NCBI RefSeq assembly: GCF_007744255.1
Contig: NZ_CP036267.1
Span: forward strand, 3,723,500-3,787,499
From: Thalassoglobus polymorphus
GTDB lineage: Bacteria; Planctomycetota; Planctomycetia; Planctomycetales; Planctomycetaceae
Reading direction: 5' to 3'
Length of the DNA: 64,000 bases
Shown here in pieces: positions 17,770-26,900 of the stretch. The notes below the pieces were generated by a model. The model was not told where the DNA came from. It saw only the letters and a program-made list of their open reading frames with translations, and did not search any database. Made by a program: the position numbers and the translations under genes. Numbering within the stretch: position 1 is the first letter of the stretch; each line of letters starts with the position of its first letter.

Positions 17770-17803
17770 ATGGACTGATAAAATTTTCATGGACTGATAA
17801 AAT
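17770..17803. repeat. 15-bp direct repeat at the 3-prime end of the 132-residue gene
   Basis: ATGGACTGATAAAAT occurs at 17770-17784 and again at 17789-17803, four bases apart. The second copy overlaps the stop codon of the minus-strand gene. Probably a small local duplication. Confidence 0.75.
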
Positions 17804-18185
17804 GTTGTCGCAGCGACCACAAAATCCGCCGGGAGAACTGTTCGAATTCAGATTTCTTCCACGAACGGGATTGCGGGACAATTGTGACATCAACTTGGGA
17901 GCAGGCAATCCCGGGCAGTCGTAAAGCCTCCTTGGTCGTGTCTCCGTCATCGATCTCTTGCCGAATATGCAGAGTGATTTCCACAGGTCGCTCTTTTGAA
18001 CATCGGTAGAAGAAACGCTCTAAGAAGGTGTTTCCAACCCGAAGTTTCAAATGGTTCTCAGCCACATCGAGAATTCTGGCGTGATGATCTTCGATAAACC
18101 CCAATGCTTTCAGCAGCAGAAGGTCTCCGAGATTCGTGGTGTAAAATCGATCTTCCACGGCTATCGCAGATTGATTGAATGACAT
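17787..18185 (-). CDS. Hypothetical protein, 132 residues
   Basis: I do not recognise a domain. The protein is soluble with no signal peptide and mixed alpha/beta character. It begins MSFNQSAIAVEDRFYTTNLG and has ARILDVAENHLKLRVGNTFLERFFYR near the middle, and a basic C-terminus. A full-length frame convergent with gltA, sensible composition and a 270-bp promoter region upstream support it as a real gene. The ribosome binding site is weak (AAGAATA before the ATG). Similar small proteins with a Cys-containing region (ACSQVDVTIV) may be restricted to planctomycetes. Confidence 0.6.
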   Translation of the reverse strand: MSFNQSAIAVEDRFYTTNLGDLLLLKALGFIEDHHARILDVAENHLKLRVGNTFLERFFYRCSKERPVEITLHIRQEIDDGDTTKEALRLPGIACSQVDVTIVPQSRSWKKSEFEQFSRRILWSLRQHFISP

Positions 18186-18458
18186 TATTCTTTGAATCAG
18201 TTATGAGAGGAAATAGCGTGCTCCTTCTGTTGGGGCGGATTGCGTGCCGACAAACAAAATTTTGAATCTCCGGTTGAGAGGGTCTGTCGTTTCTCGTTTC
18301 ACTTCAACATGTTAAAGATCGTTGCAGGACGAAACTGTTGCTATGATGCACCGACGAAACGTTGAGAAAACACAACAACCAGAGTTGCAAAACGGCATCA
18401 CCTGCGATCCCTTGACCAAAGATGATCACATTCAAAACGCTGCTGCGGAAGGTTTCCC

Positions 18459-20438
18459 ATGAGCACTGCGGACACTCTTGAAGATCTCAGCTCTCGGATA
18501 TTGGCGGGCTATCCAATTCTGTTGCTGCAAACTTACGAAGAGCAGCGATGGGAAGAAGACATCGCAGAATTAGCGATGGAAATCGACCGGGGTCTTGTAA
18601 CCTGGTCAGTCACAGCCGGGCCACGTCCCCCGATAAAGAATGACTCAAATTCACTTCCCGGAACAATTGCTTTTCTTGATCAGGTCGTAAACGACTATCC
18701 GGGAGATCACGTTTTCTTGCTTAAAGATTTTCATCGCTTATTGGATGACTACGAAATTGTCCGCAAAATCAGAGATATTCTTCCAGACCTCGTGCAACAA
18801 CAAAAGACCTTGTTGTTCATGTCGCCAGTGGACGAGCTTCCGCTTGAGTTAATGAAAGACGTCGCTGTTCTTGAATTACCCCTTCCGGGGCCAGATCAGA
18901 TTCGCGGATTGATCTCTCAAATTTTCGCTGAGCACAAGGCAGAAATCCCCGCTCGCATTGATGACAAACAGGAGGACCATCTCATCAAGGCAGTGCTCGG
19001 ACTGACATACGAGGAGGCTCGAAAGTCGATCACGCAGGCTGTGCGAGGACGAGAAGAGGTCAATGATGAAGTCTACGCGTCGTTGGTCGGCGAGAAACGC
19101 AGGATGGTTCAAGGTTCGAACCTGCTGGAATTTTTTGATCTGGAAGAGGGACTCGACGATGTCGGTGGACTCGATGGCTTAAAAGAATGGGTCTTACAAC
19201 GTGCCGAAGCGTTCAGCACGGACGCACAAGCACGGGGAATTTCCAACCCTAAAGGTGTGCTACTCGCAGGAGTCCAGGGATGTGGAAAAAGCTTGAGCGC
19301 CAAAGCGATCGCTCGACTGCTTGGTTTTCCTCTAGTGCGTATGGACTTGGGAAATCTACTGGAGTCGAGCCGCGGAGTTTCTGAACAGAACTTGCGGGAT
19401 GTCCTGCGTGTGATGGAAACAATTTCTCCAGCCGTTTTGTGGTTGGAGGAAATTGATAAGGCCTTCGCAGGATTCGAGGGGGAAGGTCAGAGTGATGCGA
19501 CCGTTTCTCGTGTCTTGGGGCGATTTTTAACATGGCTACAAGAACACCGAGAGCCAGTCTTCGTTGTGGCGACTGCGAATCAGGTTTCAAAGCTTCCACC
19601 TGAACTGCTTCGCAGAGGGCGCTTCGACGATCTCTTCTTTGTCGATCTACCAAACTATGAAGAACGGCAGTCGATTTTTGAAATCCATCTCGCAAAGAGA
19701 GGCTGGAAGCCAGAGAAATTTGACGTTGAAGACTTGGCAAACCAAACAGATGGCTACAGTGGAGCAGAGATCGAAACCATCGTGAACTCCGCCATGATTG
19801 AATCTTACGCTGCGGGACGAATGCCGACTCAGGAAGATTTGCATGAAGCAAGAGAGCGAACTGTGCCACTCTCAATCACTATGGAAGATGAGATTTTTCA
19901 GTTACGTGAATGGGCTCGAACACGTTGTCGCCCAGCGACACTTGATCATCGAGTGATGCGAATCATGGAAGAAGAGACACGTCGTGGTGAGGCTCCGGAG
20001 GATGACGATGTCGTCGTCCCAAAGTGGCAACAATTAGCGGAGCATGGTCAACTGGGACCAGCGATTATCGAACAGATCCGATACCACGACCATCTCCACT
20101 GGGATCGCTTATTGAGTGACCTCGGAGATTTTTTCGAGGTTTCCGGAAACTATGGGCTGGTCATTAAGGCGAACCCCAAGGTCGTCATCTGGACAAGAAT
20201 GAGCCGCGAAATTGTCGATACGATTTCAGGATTCATTTCCGGAAAACGAATCTATCTGCATGAGACTGATATCGAGAACTACGCAGCTGCGACACGCCTG
20301 AACCTTCCAAGCACTCCTGTATTACCTGAAGAACGAGTTGACACACCGGTCTGGTTGCCAACAAAATTTCGGCTGTTGCCACCAGAACAGGGAAGCGGAC
20401 GCTTCGCGCGCGTCGCAAGAATCAAGATGGGATCTTAA
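18459..20438 (+). CDS. AAA+ ATPase, Ycf46-like, with extra C-terminal region
   Basis: GGAAGG precedes the ATG. Residues 1-220 match the N-terminal part of Ycf46-type proteins (degenerate P-loop-like domain). An AAA+ module follows: Walker A GVQGCGKS at 271-278, Walker B AVLWLEEIDKAF at about 325-336, sensor 1 VVATANQ, and an arginine-finger region ELLRRGRFDD at about 382-391. A C-terminal lid has TDGYSGAEIETIVNSAMIES. Ycf46 proteins of cyanobacteria, where the family is linked to CO2/photosynthesis regulation, are about 500 residues. The final 150 residues here (HLHWDRLLSDLGDFFEVSGN and onward) are additional and unassigned. Monocistronic; no neighbour suggests a client. Confidence 0.85.
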   Translation: MSTADTLEDLSSRILAGYPILLLQTYEEQRWEEDIAELAMEIDRGLVTWSVTAGPRPPIKNDSNSLPGTIAFLDQVVNDYPGDHVFLLKDFHRLLDDYEIVRKIRDILPDLVQQQKTLLFMSPVDELPLELMKDVAVLELPLPGPDQIRGLISQIFAEHKAEIPARIDDKQEDHLIKAVLGLTYEEARKSITQAVRGREEVNDEVYASLVGEKRRMVQGSNLLEFFDLEEGLDDVGGLDGLKEWVLQRAEAFSTDAQARGISNPKGVLLAGVQGCGKSLSAKAIARLLGFPLVRMDLGNLLESSRGVSEQNLRDVLRVMETISPAVLWLEEIDKAFAGFEGEGQSDATVSRVLGRFLTWLQEHREPVFVVATANQVSKLPPELLRRGRFDDLFFVDLPNYEERQSIFEIHLAKRGWKPEKFDVEDLANQTDGYSGAEIETIVNSAMIESYAAGRMPTQEDLHEARERTVPLSITMEDEIFQLREWARTRCRPATLDHRVMRIMEEETRRGEAPEDDDVVVPKWQQLAEHGQLGPAIIEQIRYHDHLHWDRLLSDLGDFFEVSGNYGLVIKANPKVVIWTRMSREIVDTISGFISGKRIYLHETDIENYAAATRLNLPSTPVLPEERVDTPVWLPTKFRLLPPEQGSGRFARVARIKMGS

Positions 20439-20550
20439 CGTGGCCAAGAAAGATTGGTCGGCACAGCAGCAAAGGTAAGGCGTTTACCCGACGTCGATCG
20501 ACCTGGAGAAACATCAAACGAAATCGGACTCGATCAGTTTGAGGCGAACG

Positions 20551-20653
20551 TTTGCATTTTCGAATTTATTTTTCGAATTCAGTCTCGTAACGAATAGCAA
20601 GTCCAGTGGAGAAATGTATTCGCCACTGGCACACGGTCGAGCAAGTTTTTCTA
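20551..20653 (+). mobile_element. MITE-1 copy (103 bp) ending on the receiver gene's stop codon
   Basis: Contains TTTTTCGAATTCAGTCTCGT and GAGAAATG...CACACGGTCGAGCAAG, collinear with the 5402 copy. Its last three bases, CTA at 20651-20653, are the TAG stop of the minus-strand receiver gene. The left end has lost the TAGAGCA start. Confidence 0.65.
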
Positions 20654-21049
20654 TGACGGTAACGGAGTTGGGGAGAGTGTTCGTTTAACGGTCTCAACAA
20701 TTTGGCGCGGACTAAACGGCTTGTAGATCACATCAGCGATTCCGACTTCGCGTTTCAGGCCCGGAATATCAATTTCAAAGCCTTTAGCTGAAACGAGAAT
20801 AACAGGGATGTCGGCATTCAGTGCACATTGCCGAAGTAGTCGGCAAAGTTCATCTCCTTCCATCTCGGGCATCTGAAAATCGGTCAGCAGAAGGTCGAAC
20901 GGCTCTTCACATAACCGTTCCCAAGCAAGCAAGCCATTTTCTGCGACTTCAGCTTCAAACCCCGCTCGAGCTAGATTCAATTGCATCACTTTCGCCATCA
21001 CGCGGCTATCTTCCGCGATTAAGACTCGCTGCTTCATTTCAGAAATCAT
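20651..21049 (-). CDS. Single-domain response regulator (CheY-like)
   Basis: The whole 132-residue protein is one receiver domain. The acidic pocket is EDS near residue 13, the phospho-acceptor Asp is at about 57 (LLLTDFQMPEM), a Ser replaces the switch Thr (VILVSAKG at about 84-91), and the Lys is in VIYKPFSP. No output domain is attached, so it must act through a partner. It is divergent from an HD-GYP gene, a plausible partner. GAGGA lies upstream of the ATG at 21049, though only two bases away. Its stop codon lies in a MITE-1 element. Confidence 0.9.
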   Translation of the reverse strand: MISEMKQRVLIAEDSRVMAKVMQLNLARAGFEAEVAENGLLAWERLCEEPFDLLLTDFQMPEMEGDELCRLLRQCALNADIPVILVSAKGFEIDIPGLKREVGIADVIYKPFSPRQIVETVKRTLSPTPLPS

Positions 21050-21540
21050 AGTCCTCTATCCTACACAACATTTCTAGAGTGGTCATAAGGTTCTGGCGAT
21101 CACAAAACGTCTTCAAAAATCGGTTTGGAAGTTCGTCGAAATTATTCTTAAGACCCGTACTATGAAAAATTGCGCGCGATTAGGATTTCGATTTCAGAGA
21201 TTAAGTTGTCACAAGTGGAAAAATGATCTGTCGAGCATTTGCGTGATACATTGCAAACCACTCTTGTGGTTGAATGATTATGCAAATACGAAAACATGGA
21301 GGGCAAAACTCATGTCGTGGGAAACTTTGATGAAAGTTAGGTCACAGTCATCGGGAGGCAATGAAAATTTAACGTTTTTTCTAAGCAGGACATCCGAATG
21401 CCTTATCGTGACGTAAGATTCTACTGCAAAATAGCGATTTGATTGGAATATCCTAAAACAGATGACGTTCGTGGCCATACTCCATCAGCTTGAAATTCGT
21501 TGATTGGACGCTGCGTGTCATTTCCACTTTGAATTTCTCA
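21050..21540. other. Divergent intergenic gap, receiver gene / HD-GYP gene
   Basis: No gene supported. An 85-codon frame at 21162-21416 has a Cys/Trp-rich, unlikely composition and no ribosome binding site. The promoters of both flanking genes should lie here but are not evident. The sequence is more A+T-rich than its surroundings. Confidence 0.45.
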
Positions 21541-23121
21541 ATGAATATCAACACCAGACAGAGTTCGATTATAGGGAAAGCGATTGAGCTCTCCTCAAAA
21601 TCAATGGGAACCACATTCACACAAATCCCATCCCAGCTTTCACCTCGGGGAACCGAAAGGCCAGATCCGGTGAAGGTGAATGTGGAGAATTTGGGGTCGA
21701 GCTTCGAAGTGAGGTTCATATTTCATGATAGAGATGGAGACTCGGTCACAATTTCCGGGATCATATGTTCGCGTGAGGAGGAACTGGTCCGAAGACTTGC
21801 AAAAACAACCGCTGAGTTGATCCAGAAAGATATCCAGATCCAAGACCACGAATCTTCTCTCGATGATTATGCTTCGCAAATCAGCCGTGATTTTGAAGAA
21901 CTCGTCTGGACGCGTGAACTGGCGAATCACATTCAGCAAACCGATCTGAGAAATCCTCTTTTCGAACTTGTCGATCAAATTTTTCCAACTCTCCTGGATA
22001 CGATTCAGGCCTCACAACTTTCGCTGATCCAGTATGACTCGCCGATCATCCCTTCAGGTGAGAATGATCCGATCCCAACTGGGCAGTTATCATTTCGTCA
22101 TGTGGGAAATGAAATCCTTGATCAAGCTTCGATTCAATCTCTTCTGAAGCGATATTCTCACCAAGCTCGCCTGCATCCCATCGTTAAGAACCAATGTTCA
22201 ACTTCCCAAATTGTTCAGTTGCGAAGTTTCATCCTTGTTCCGATCTACTCAAGAAATGAAGAGTTCGGCTGGGTGCTTGCCATCAACAGGACAGATTCAG
22301 CGGACGTCTTGCCATCATATTCCGATGTGAGAAAGCATGACCGACATCAGCCTGAGTTCGGAACATTCGAAGCAGGCTTGATGCAGTCGTCTGCTTCGTT
22401 CATCGCTTCACATGCAAAAAATTCGACGCTGTTGCTAGAACAGAAAGACCTGTTGGTTGGCATCGTTCGAGTAATGATCAACACTGTCGATGCAAAGGAT
22501 CATTACACTTGCGGTCACAGCGACCGCGTTGCTGCACTCTCTCGAGTCATTGCAGCGAATCTTCAACTTTGCGAGCGTGAATGTGAAGAAATCTATCTGT
22601 CCGGGCTACTGCACGACGTCGGGAAAATTGGAATCCCGGACCATGTCTTACAAAAAACAAATCGCCTGACACAAAACGAATATCATCTTCTCAAGCAGCA
22701 TCCTGTGATTGGAGCCCGAGTACTGAAACACCTCAGTCAAATTTCTTATGTGTTGCCGGGTGTCTTATACCACCATGAGCAGATCAACGGTTCGGGATAC
22801 CCTGAAGGGCTTGTTGGTGAACAAATCCCTTTATCTGCGAGAATTATTTCCGTCGCCGATTCGTATGATGCGATGACGAGTGATCGCCCTTACCGCAAAG
22901 GGATGAGTGCAGAAACAGCACGAAGCATTCTCGAGAAAAACGAAGGCCCGCAATGGGATGAGAATGTCCTCAATGCATTCTTTCAGGCCTGGGATGAGAT
23001 TCAAGAAATCTGCATGGATACTTCACAGAGCAACCTCAGTTTGAAAACAACCATGCCTGCAGATCTCATCTCTCGGGCAGTGGAAATGACTCATACTGGC
23101 CCCGGTGTTGAGACAGTTTGA
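21541..23121 (+). CDS. GAF + HD-GYP cyclic-di-GMP phosphodiesterase
   Basis: The start is uncertain: an ATG at 21541 is used, a TTG at 21490 and an ATG at 21604 are alternatives, and none has a good ribosome binding site. The N-terminal ~90 residues are unassigned, then a helical linker, then a GAF-like sensor region (about 130-290). The HD-GYP domain (about 310-480) has GHSDRVAALSRVIA, the metal site LLHDVGKIGIPDHVL, and HHEQINGSGYPEGL, the residues that give the family its name. Then comes IPLSARIISVADSYDAMTSD. All metal and catalytic residues are present, so it should hydrolyse c-di-GMP. The last Val codon and the TGA stop lie in a MITE-2 remnant. Confidence 0.85.
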   Translation: MNINTRQSSIIGKAIELSSKSMGTTFTQIPSQLSPRGTERPDPVKVNVENLGSSFEVRFIFHDRDGDSVTISGIICSREEELVRRLAKTTAELIQKDIQIQDHESSLDDYASQISRDFEELVWTRELANHIQQTDLRNPLFELVDQIFPTLLDTIQASQLSLIQYDSPIIPSGENDPIPTGQLSFRHVGNEILDQASIQSLLKRYSHQARLHPIVKNQCSTSQIVQLRSFILVPIYSRNEEFGWVLAINRTDSADVLPSYSDVRKHDRHQPEFGTFEAGLMQSSASFIASHAKNSTLLLEQKDLLVGIVRVMINTVDAKDHYTCGHSDRVAALSRVIAANLQLCERECEEIYLSGLLHDVGKIGIPDHVLQKTNRLTQNEYHLLKQHPVIGARVLKHLSQISYVLPGVLYHHEQINGSGYPEGLVGEQIPLSARIISVADSYDAMTSDRPYRKGMSAETARSILEKNEGPQWDENVLNAFFQAWDEIQEICMDTSQSNLSLKTTMPADLISRAVEMTHTGPGVETV

Positions 23122-23152
23122 GAGAGAGTAATTTCAAGTTGCAGGATCAGTT
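23116..23152 (-). mobile_element. MITE-2 right-half remnant carrying the HD-GYP stop codon
   Basis: GTTTGAGAGAG...AGGATCAGTT matches the right half of minus-oriented MITE-2 copies, followed by CTAA at 23153-23156. The left half is gone and the HD-GYP coding sequence joins it directly, so its TGA (23119-23121) comes from element sequence. Confidence 0.65.
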
Positions 23153-23156
23153 CTAA

Positions 23157-23213
23157 TAAGAATACTGTTCGCCACGAGGCAGAGCCTGCAAACCAATTCG
23201 AAAGATGCTTGAG
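23157..23213 (-). mobile_element. MITE-1 partial copy adjoining the MITE-2 remnant
   Basis: CTGTTCGCCACGAGGCAGAG and CAAACCAATTCGAAAGATGC match the end-proximal half of MITE-1. The end is GATGCTTGA. The other half is missing at the MITE-2 border. Confidence 0.65.
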
Positions 23214-23337
23214 AGATCATCTCGCCGGATAAAACCTCCAGCCTCGAACAGATCACTTCCGTGGTTTCATCGTCTCACCCATTCTTACTCGCTCCTGCTT
23301 TTCGAGTCCGTCACTCGATTGACATTCGCAAAGCTAC

Positions 23338-23775
23338 TCAGGCAGGTGCAAGGATTTTCTCCATACGGATATGAGGAATTCCAACACTCAAAAATTGCTC
23401 GCCGACACAGCTGTACCCCAGTTTTTCATAAAACGGGATCGCCGGGACACGAGCAGCCATCTTAATGAAAGAGACTCCTTGATTCAGCAAGAAACGTTCG
23501 ACCTGTTGCACTAAGAATCGTCCGATACCTTGTGTGCGAAACTCGGGCGCGACACACATCTGGCGGAGAGTCACCGAAGTTGAACCTTCAGGAACAATTA
23601 AAACGTAGCCAACGAGTTGCTCATCGACGATGATTCCAAAGTGCAGGTATTGAGCTTCTCGACTCAGATCCTCTTCGAACAGGTCCAGACCGATCGGACG
23701 TCTTAAGGTCTCGTTTCGCAACGTGAGTGCGTGTGAGTACCATTTCGAATCGATTTTAAAGTTGAGAAACTGCAT
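23338..23775 (-). CDS. GNAT-family N-acetyltransferase
   Basis: The 145-residue protein has the GNAT fold. It has the acetyl-CoA loop in LRQMCVAPEFRTQGIGRFLV (about 70-89; Q/R-x-x-G-x-G/A type) and the C-terminal PFYEKLGYSCVGEQF strand. VDEQLVGYVLIVP is the preceding motif D. The overall pattern resembles small ElaA/YitI-like acetyltransferases; the substrate cannot be told. It stands alone. Confidence 0.88.
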   Translation of the reverse strand: MQFLNFKIDSKWYSHALTLRNETLRRPIGLDLFEEDLSREAQYLHFGIIVDEQLVGYVLIVPEGSTSVTLRQMCVAPEFRTQGIGRFLVQQVERFLLNQGVSFIKMAARVPAIPFYEKLGYSCVGEQFLSVGIPHIRMEKILAPA

Positions 23776-23860
23776 GCGGACTCAACTTGGCGATGCGGAT
23801 CGACAATCGCTAAAAATGAAGCTGGCTCAGAAAAATCTCTGGGCAGCCTGAAACTCAGTG

Positions 23861-23964
23861 CAAACGCACATCAAATATTCGCATTCATTCCCGCCTCGTG
23901 GAAAACACTTCATGATGCCATGCAAGCGTATGCCACGAGGACTTCAAGCATTGAATGATCGCTA
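23861..23964 (+). mobile_element. Degenerate MITE-1 copy ending on the DUF11 gene's stop codon
   Basis: CCGCCTCGTGG and CGTATGCCACGAGG form the family's internal arms (CCTCGTGG/CCACGAGG). Aligning these to the 5402 copy puts the right end at 23962-23964 (CTA), the TAG stop of the minus-strand DUF11 gene. The outer ends are poorly conserved, so the boundaries are estimates. Confidence 0.45.
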
Positions 23965-26900
23965 TTGACCAGCCGAAATGACGCGAACTGGCTCTTCGCG
24001 ATTAATTGCTTCTTCGTAATCATCGGAGATCAGTGCAACCTTTACTTTCTTTTCCCCGACTTCAGCTGCGGTTAACACGATGTCGTAAGTCTTTTCGGTG
24101 TTCGTCGCCATCTGCGAGACTGGTTGAAAAATGACTCGGCTTCCGTGGACGTCGTAATCACTTGGTCCCGAGGCAGTACTGAATGTCAAGCCAGCTGGAA
24201 TTTCGAATGCGGCCTGCACGTTGGTTGCGGATGCTGTGCCATCATTCTTGAGCTTCAGACGGAGCGACACCTGTTCGCCAACCTCGACAGTTTTGTTCTC
24301 GCCGTGGACTACCGCTTCAAGCTCAGCAAACCCTTTGACACTCAATGGGGTAGCGACCTCTGCTCGGTTGCCACTGAGGTCTTGAGCAATCAGTTTTCCA
24401 GTCAATTCTCCAGCTTGTTTCGGAATGACGTTTGTCACGATCTGTTTTGTTTGTCCGGGCATTAAGCTGGGGATGGTTCGTTGAATCACACGCCGTTCTG
24501 GGTCCCAACCTGCTTCCGGATTGACAGGTTCAACTGAAACAGGAAGTTGTTCGACAATGGAAATGTCAGTCAGTTGAGCACTTGAATCGTTCGTAATTTC
24601 AGTAATGAATTGTGCCGGACGGCCAACAAATCTGCGTTTTGGTCCAGTACGTGTGATGCGAAGTCGTGATTCAAGAATATGCAAGTCTGCACGGTTTTCT
24701 GCATGAGTTTTCCCATCCATCCAGAGCAAGACTTTCGGAGTGGAGACACCAACTTCATCTGCAACGACGACAAGCTCAACCGTTTTAGATTTCCCGGCTT
24801 CGATCTCGTTCAAGTCTGCTTCAATATCGTTGCCGTTCGGATGCTTCAGCGAAGGTGGCAAAATGGCTCTTAAGACAACATCTTTGGCATTCCCTTGTCC
24901 CGTATTTCGAACGGTAAACTTGTATGGGACATTTTTCCCGAGCAACGCTTCTGTGGGACCATCGATTTCAACCGAAAGTTCTGGAGCTGTGACACGAATG
25001 TTTGTTGTCACTGCGGCTTCAAACGAGACCGTCGCGACCGATCCGATGTTGCCGGACTCCAGCGGAGTGACTTTCAACTGAATTGTTCTTTCTTCCCCAG
25101 CGGGGATGACTCCTAATTCCCATGAAAGTTTATCTTGAGTCTGAACAGCCTGCGGGATTGTGCCTTCAAGCCGAGTCCCGCGAGGAATTCGATCTTCAAC
25201 AACGACCGAGCGTGCTGTGCTTTGGCCGACGTTCCGGATTCGAATTGAATAAATCAGAGGCTCTCCAATGGAAGCTTCCGAGGGCGCAATTTTCTCGATT
25301 TTCAGTTCAGGTGACTGTGGACCTGACCCGATTGTCGGGTCAATCGTCCCGTTCCCGACAAGATCATTCGTATCACCCGTTGGCTTCGATTTCGCGAGAG
25401 TTGGTTCAGACGTCGTGTTGGACAGCTTTTCCAGCTGCGGACTCTGAGTCCCTGACATCTGACCGCTTTGCCCTAACGGAAAGACTCCACTCCCTGACGC
25501 AGCTGGGGTCGGTTGACGTTCCGTTGGGATCGATGAGTTCGGAAAACCTCTCGGTTCAACTGATCCGCCTGCTTCAGGCATTGATGAAAGTGAATTGTCC
25601 ACCTTCAATGGAGTCGCTTCCGGCAGGCTTGGGTTCGTCCCAAACGGAGAAGTTGAGCTAGGTGGATTGGCATTGCCCCGAGTCGGAGCAGTGGGGCCGG
25701 GTGTTTCAGTGAAGTAGGGATTTCTGTACGAACCTGTCGTGCTTTCCGCAGCAGGTGCCATTTCTGAATTGTTTGGATTCGTCGAATTCAGCGGAAGCGT
25801 CCCTGGCTGACTTCCAACAGACAAAGAGTTGGAATTTTGTGTGGATGGACGGATTTCAGGGAGGCCGTCCCTCTCAACGGGATCTAATTTTCCTGGCAGC
25901 ACAAGTGAGTCATTAGACTCAGCTGGTGCTTCAGATGGTGCTGATGTGAGTGGAATTGGCTCATTCTTTGATAGCGGCAACAACGGTTGCGGTTCGAGCA
26001 TGCGAGGAGCCTGCTCGTTGTTGAGGTCCGGTGCGGTTCGTGGAATGGAACTCGTGCCTGAACTCGGCGGAAGCGGTAATCCGGGCAAAGTGGATCTACT
26101 TGGTGGTGCCGAATTGAATTCTGCTGGTGGAAGTAAATCTTCCGGCACAGCATCCGCACCGTTTTCTTCTGGCTGTGTGCCGGGAAGAACGGCTGTCTTT
26201 CGGTCTGGCGAAAATGGATCGTTAGAAGCTTCCGGAATTGACGGCAGTGGAGCTGACGTTTTGAAACCGGCATCAGCGGGAGGAAGTGGCTTGAACTTGT
26301 TCTCTCCCATGACTTCGTTTTGGTTTGTCGCGAACGGGTTTGGTCCCAGTGACGATGGAACGACAGGCTCATCATCCGCCGGAGCGTTCCGTCGGGATGC
26401 GAATGGGTTTGCTGCTTCTCCACTGGCAGGGGCAATTGGTGATTGCCCCGGTTCCTCTTTGTCAGCTTCCTGCCCGTGAGCCGTCACAACTCCGCTCGGG
26501 CTTGGTTTTGAACTTGGAAGATCTTTGCTTTGGCCGAGAGTCGGCAGTGCTTCTGGAGAAAGAAGGATTGGACCTGGCTGCGAGGCTGGCAAAAGTGTCA
26601 GGCCAGCTGGGAGTTGATCGTTGTTTGCAGAGAGTTCATCTTCGACTGGTGCAGGTGCAGGTGCAGGTGCAGGTGCAGGTGCAGGTTGTTTTGGGAGCGC
26701 GGGAAACGGAGCAGTCAACTTCGGAGCATTGCTTGCTGTAGCACTTTTTTCTGAAGCACTGTTCGCAGAAGGACCAAAAGAATTCGAAGGCGTTTTGTCT
26801 TCGGGCTCTGAATTTCCTCCTGGAGCGACTTCGAAAGATGCCAGTGCAACTTCAGGTGCTTCCTTCTCGTCGGGAACTTCAGCAGAGACCGGAACAACTT

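Noticed and set aside
21162-21416. 85-codon frame in the receiver/HD-GYP gap
   Set aside because: Cys/Trp-rich random composition, no start signal.
25829-26479. Ser/Gly-rich plus-strand frame of 216 codons
   Set aside because: Antisense shadow of the low-complexity part of the DUF11 gene.
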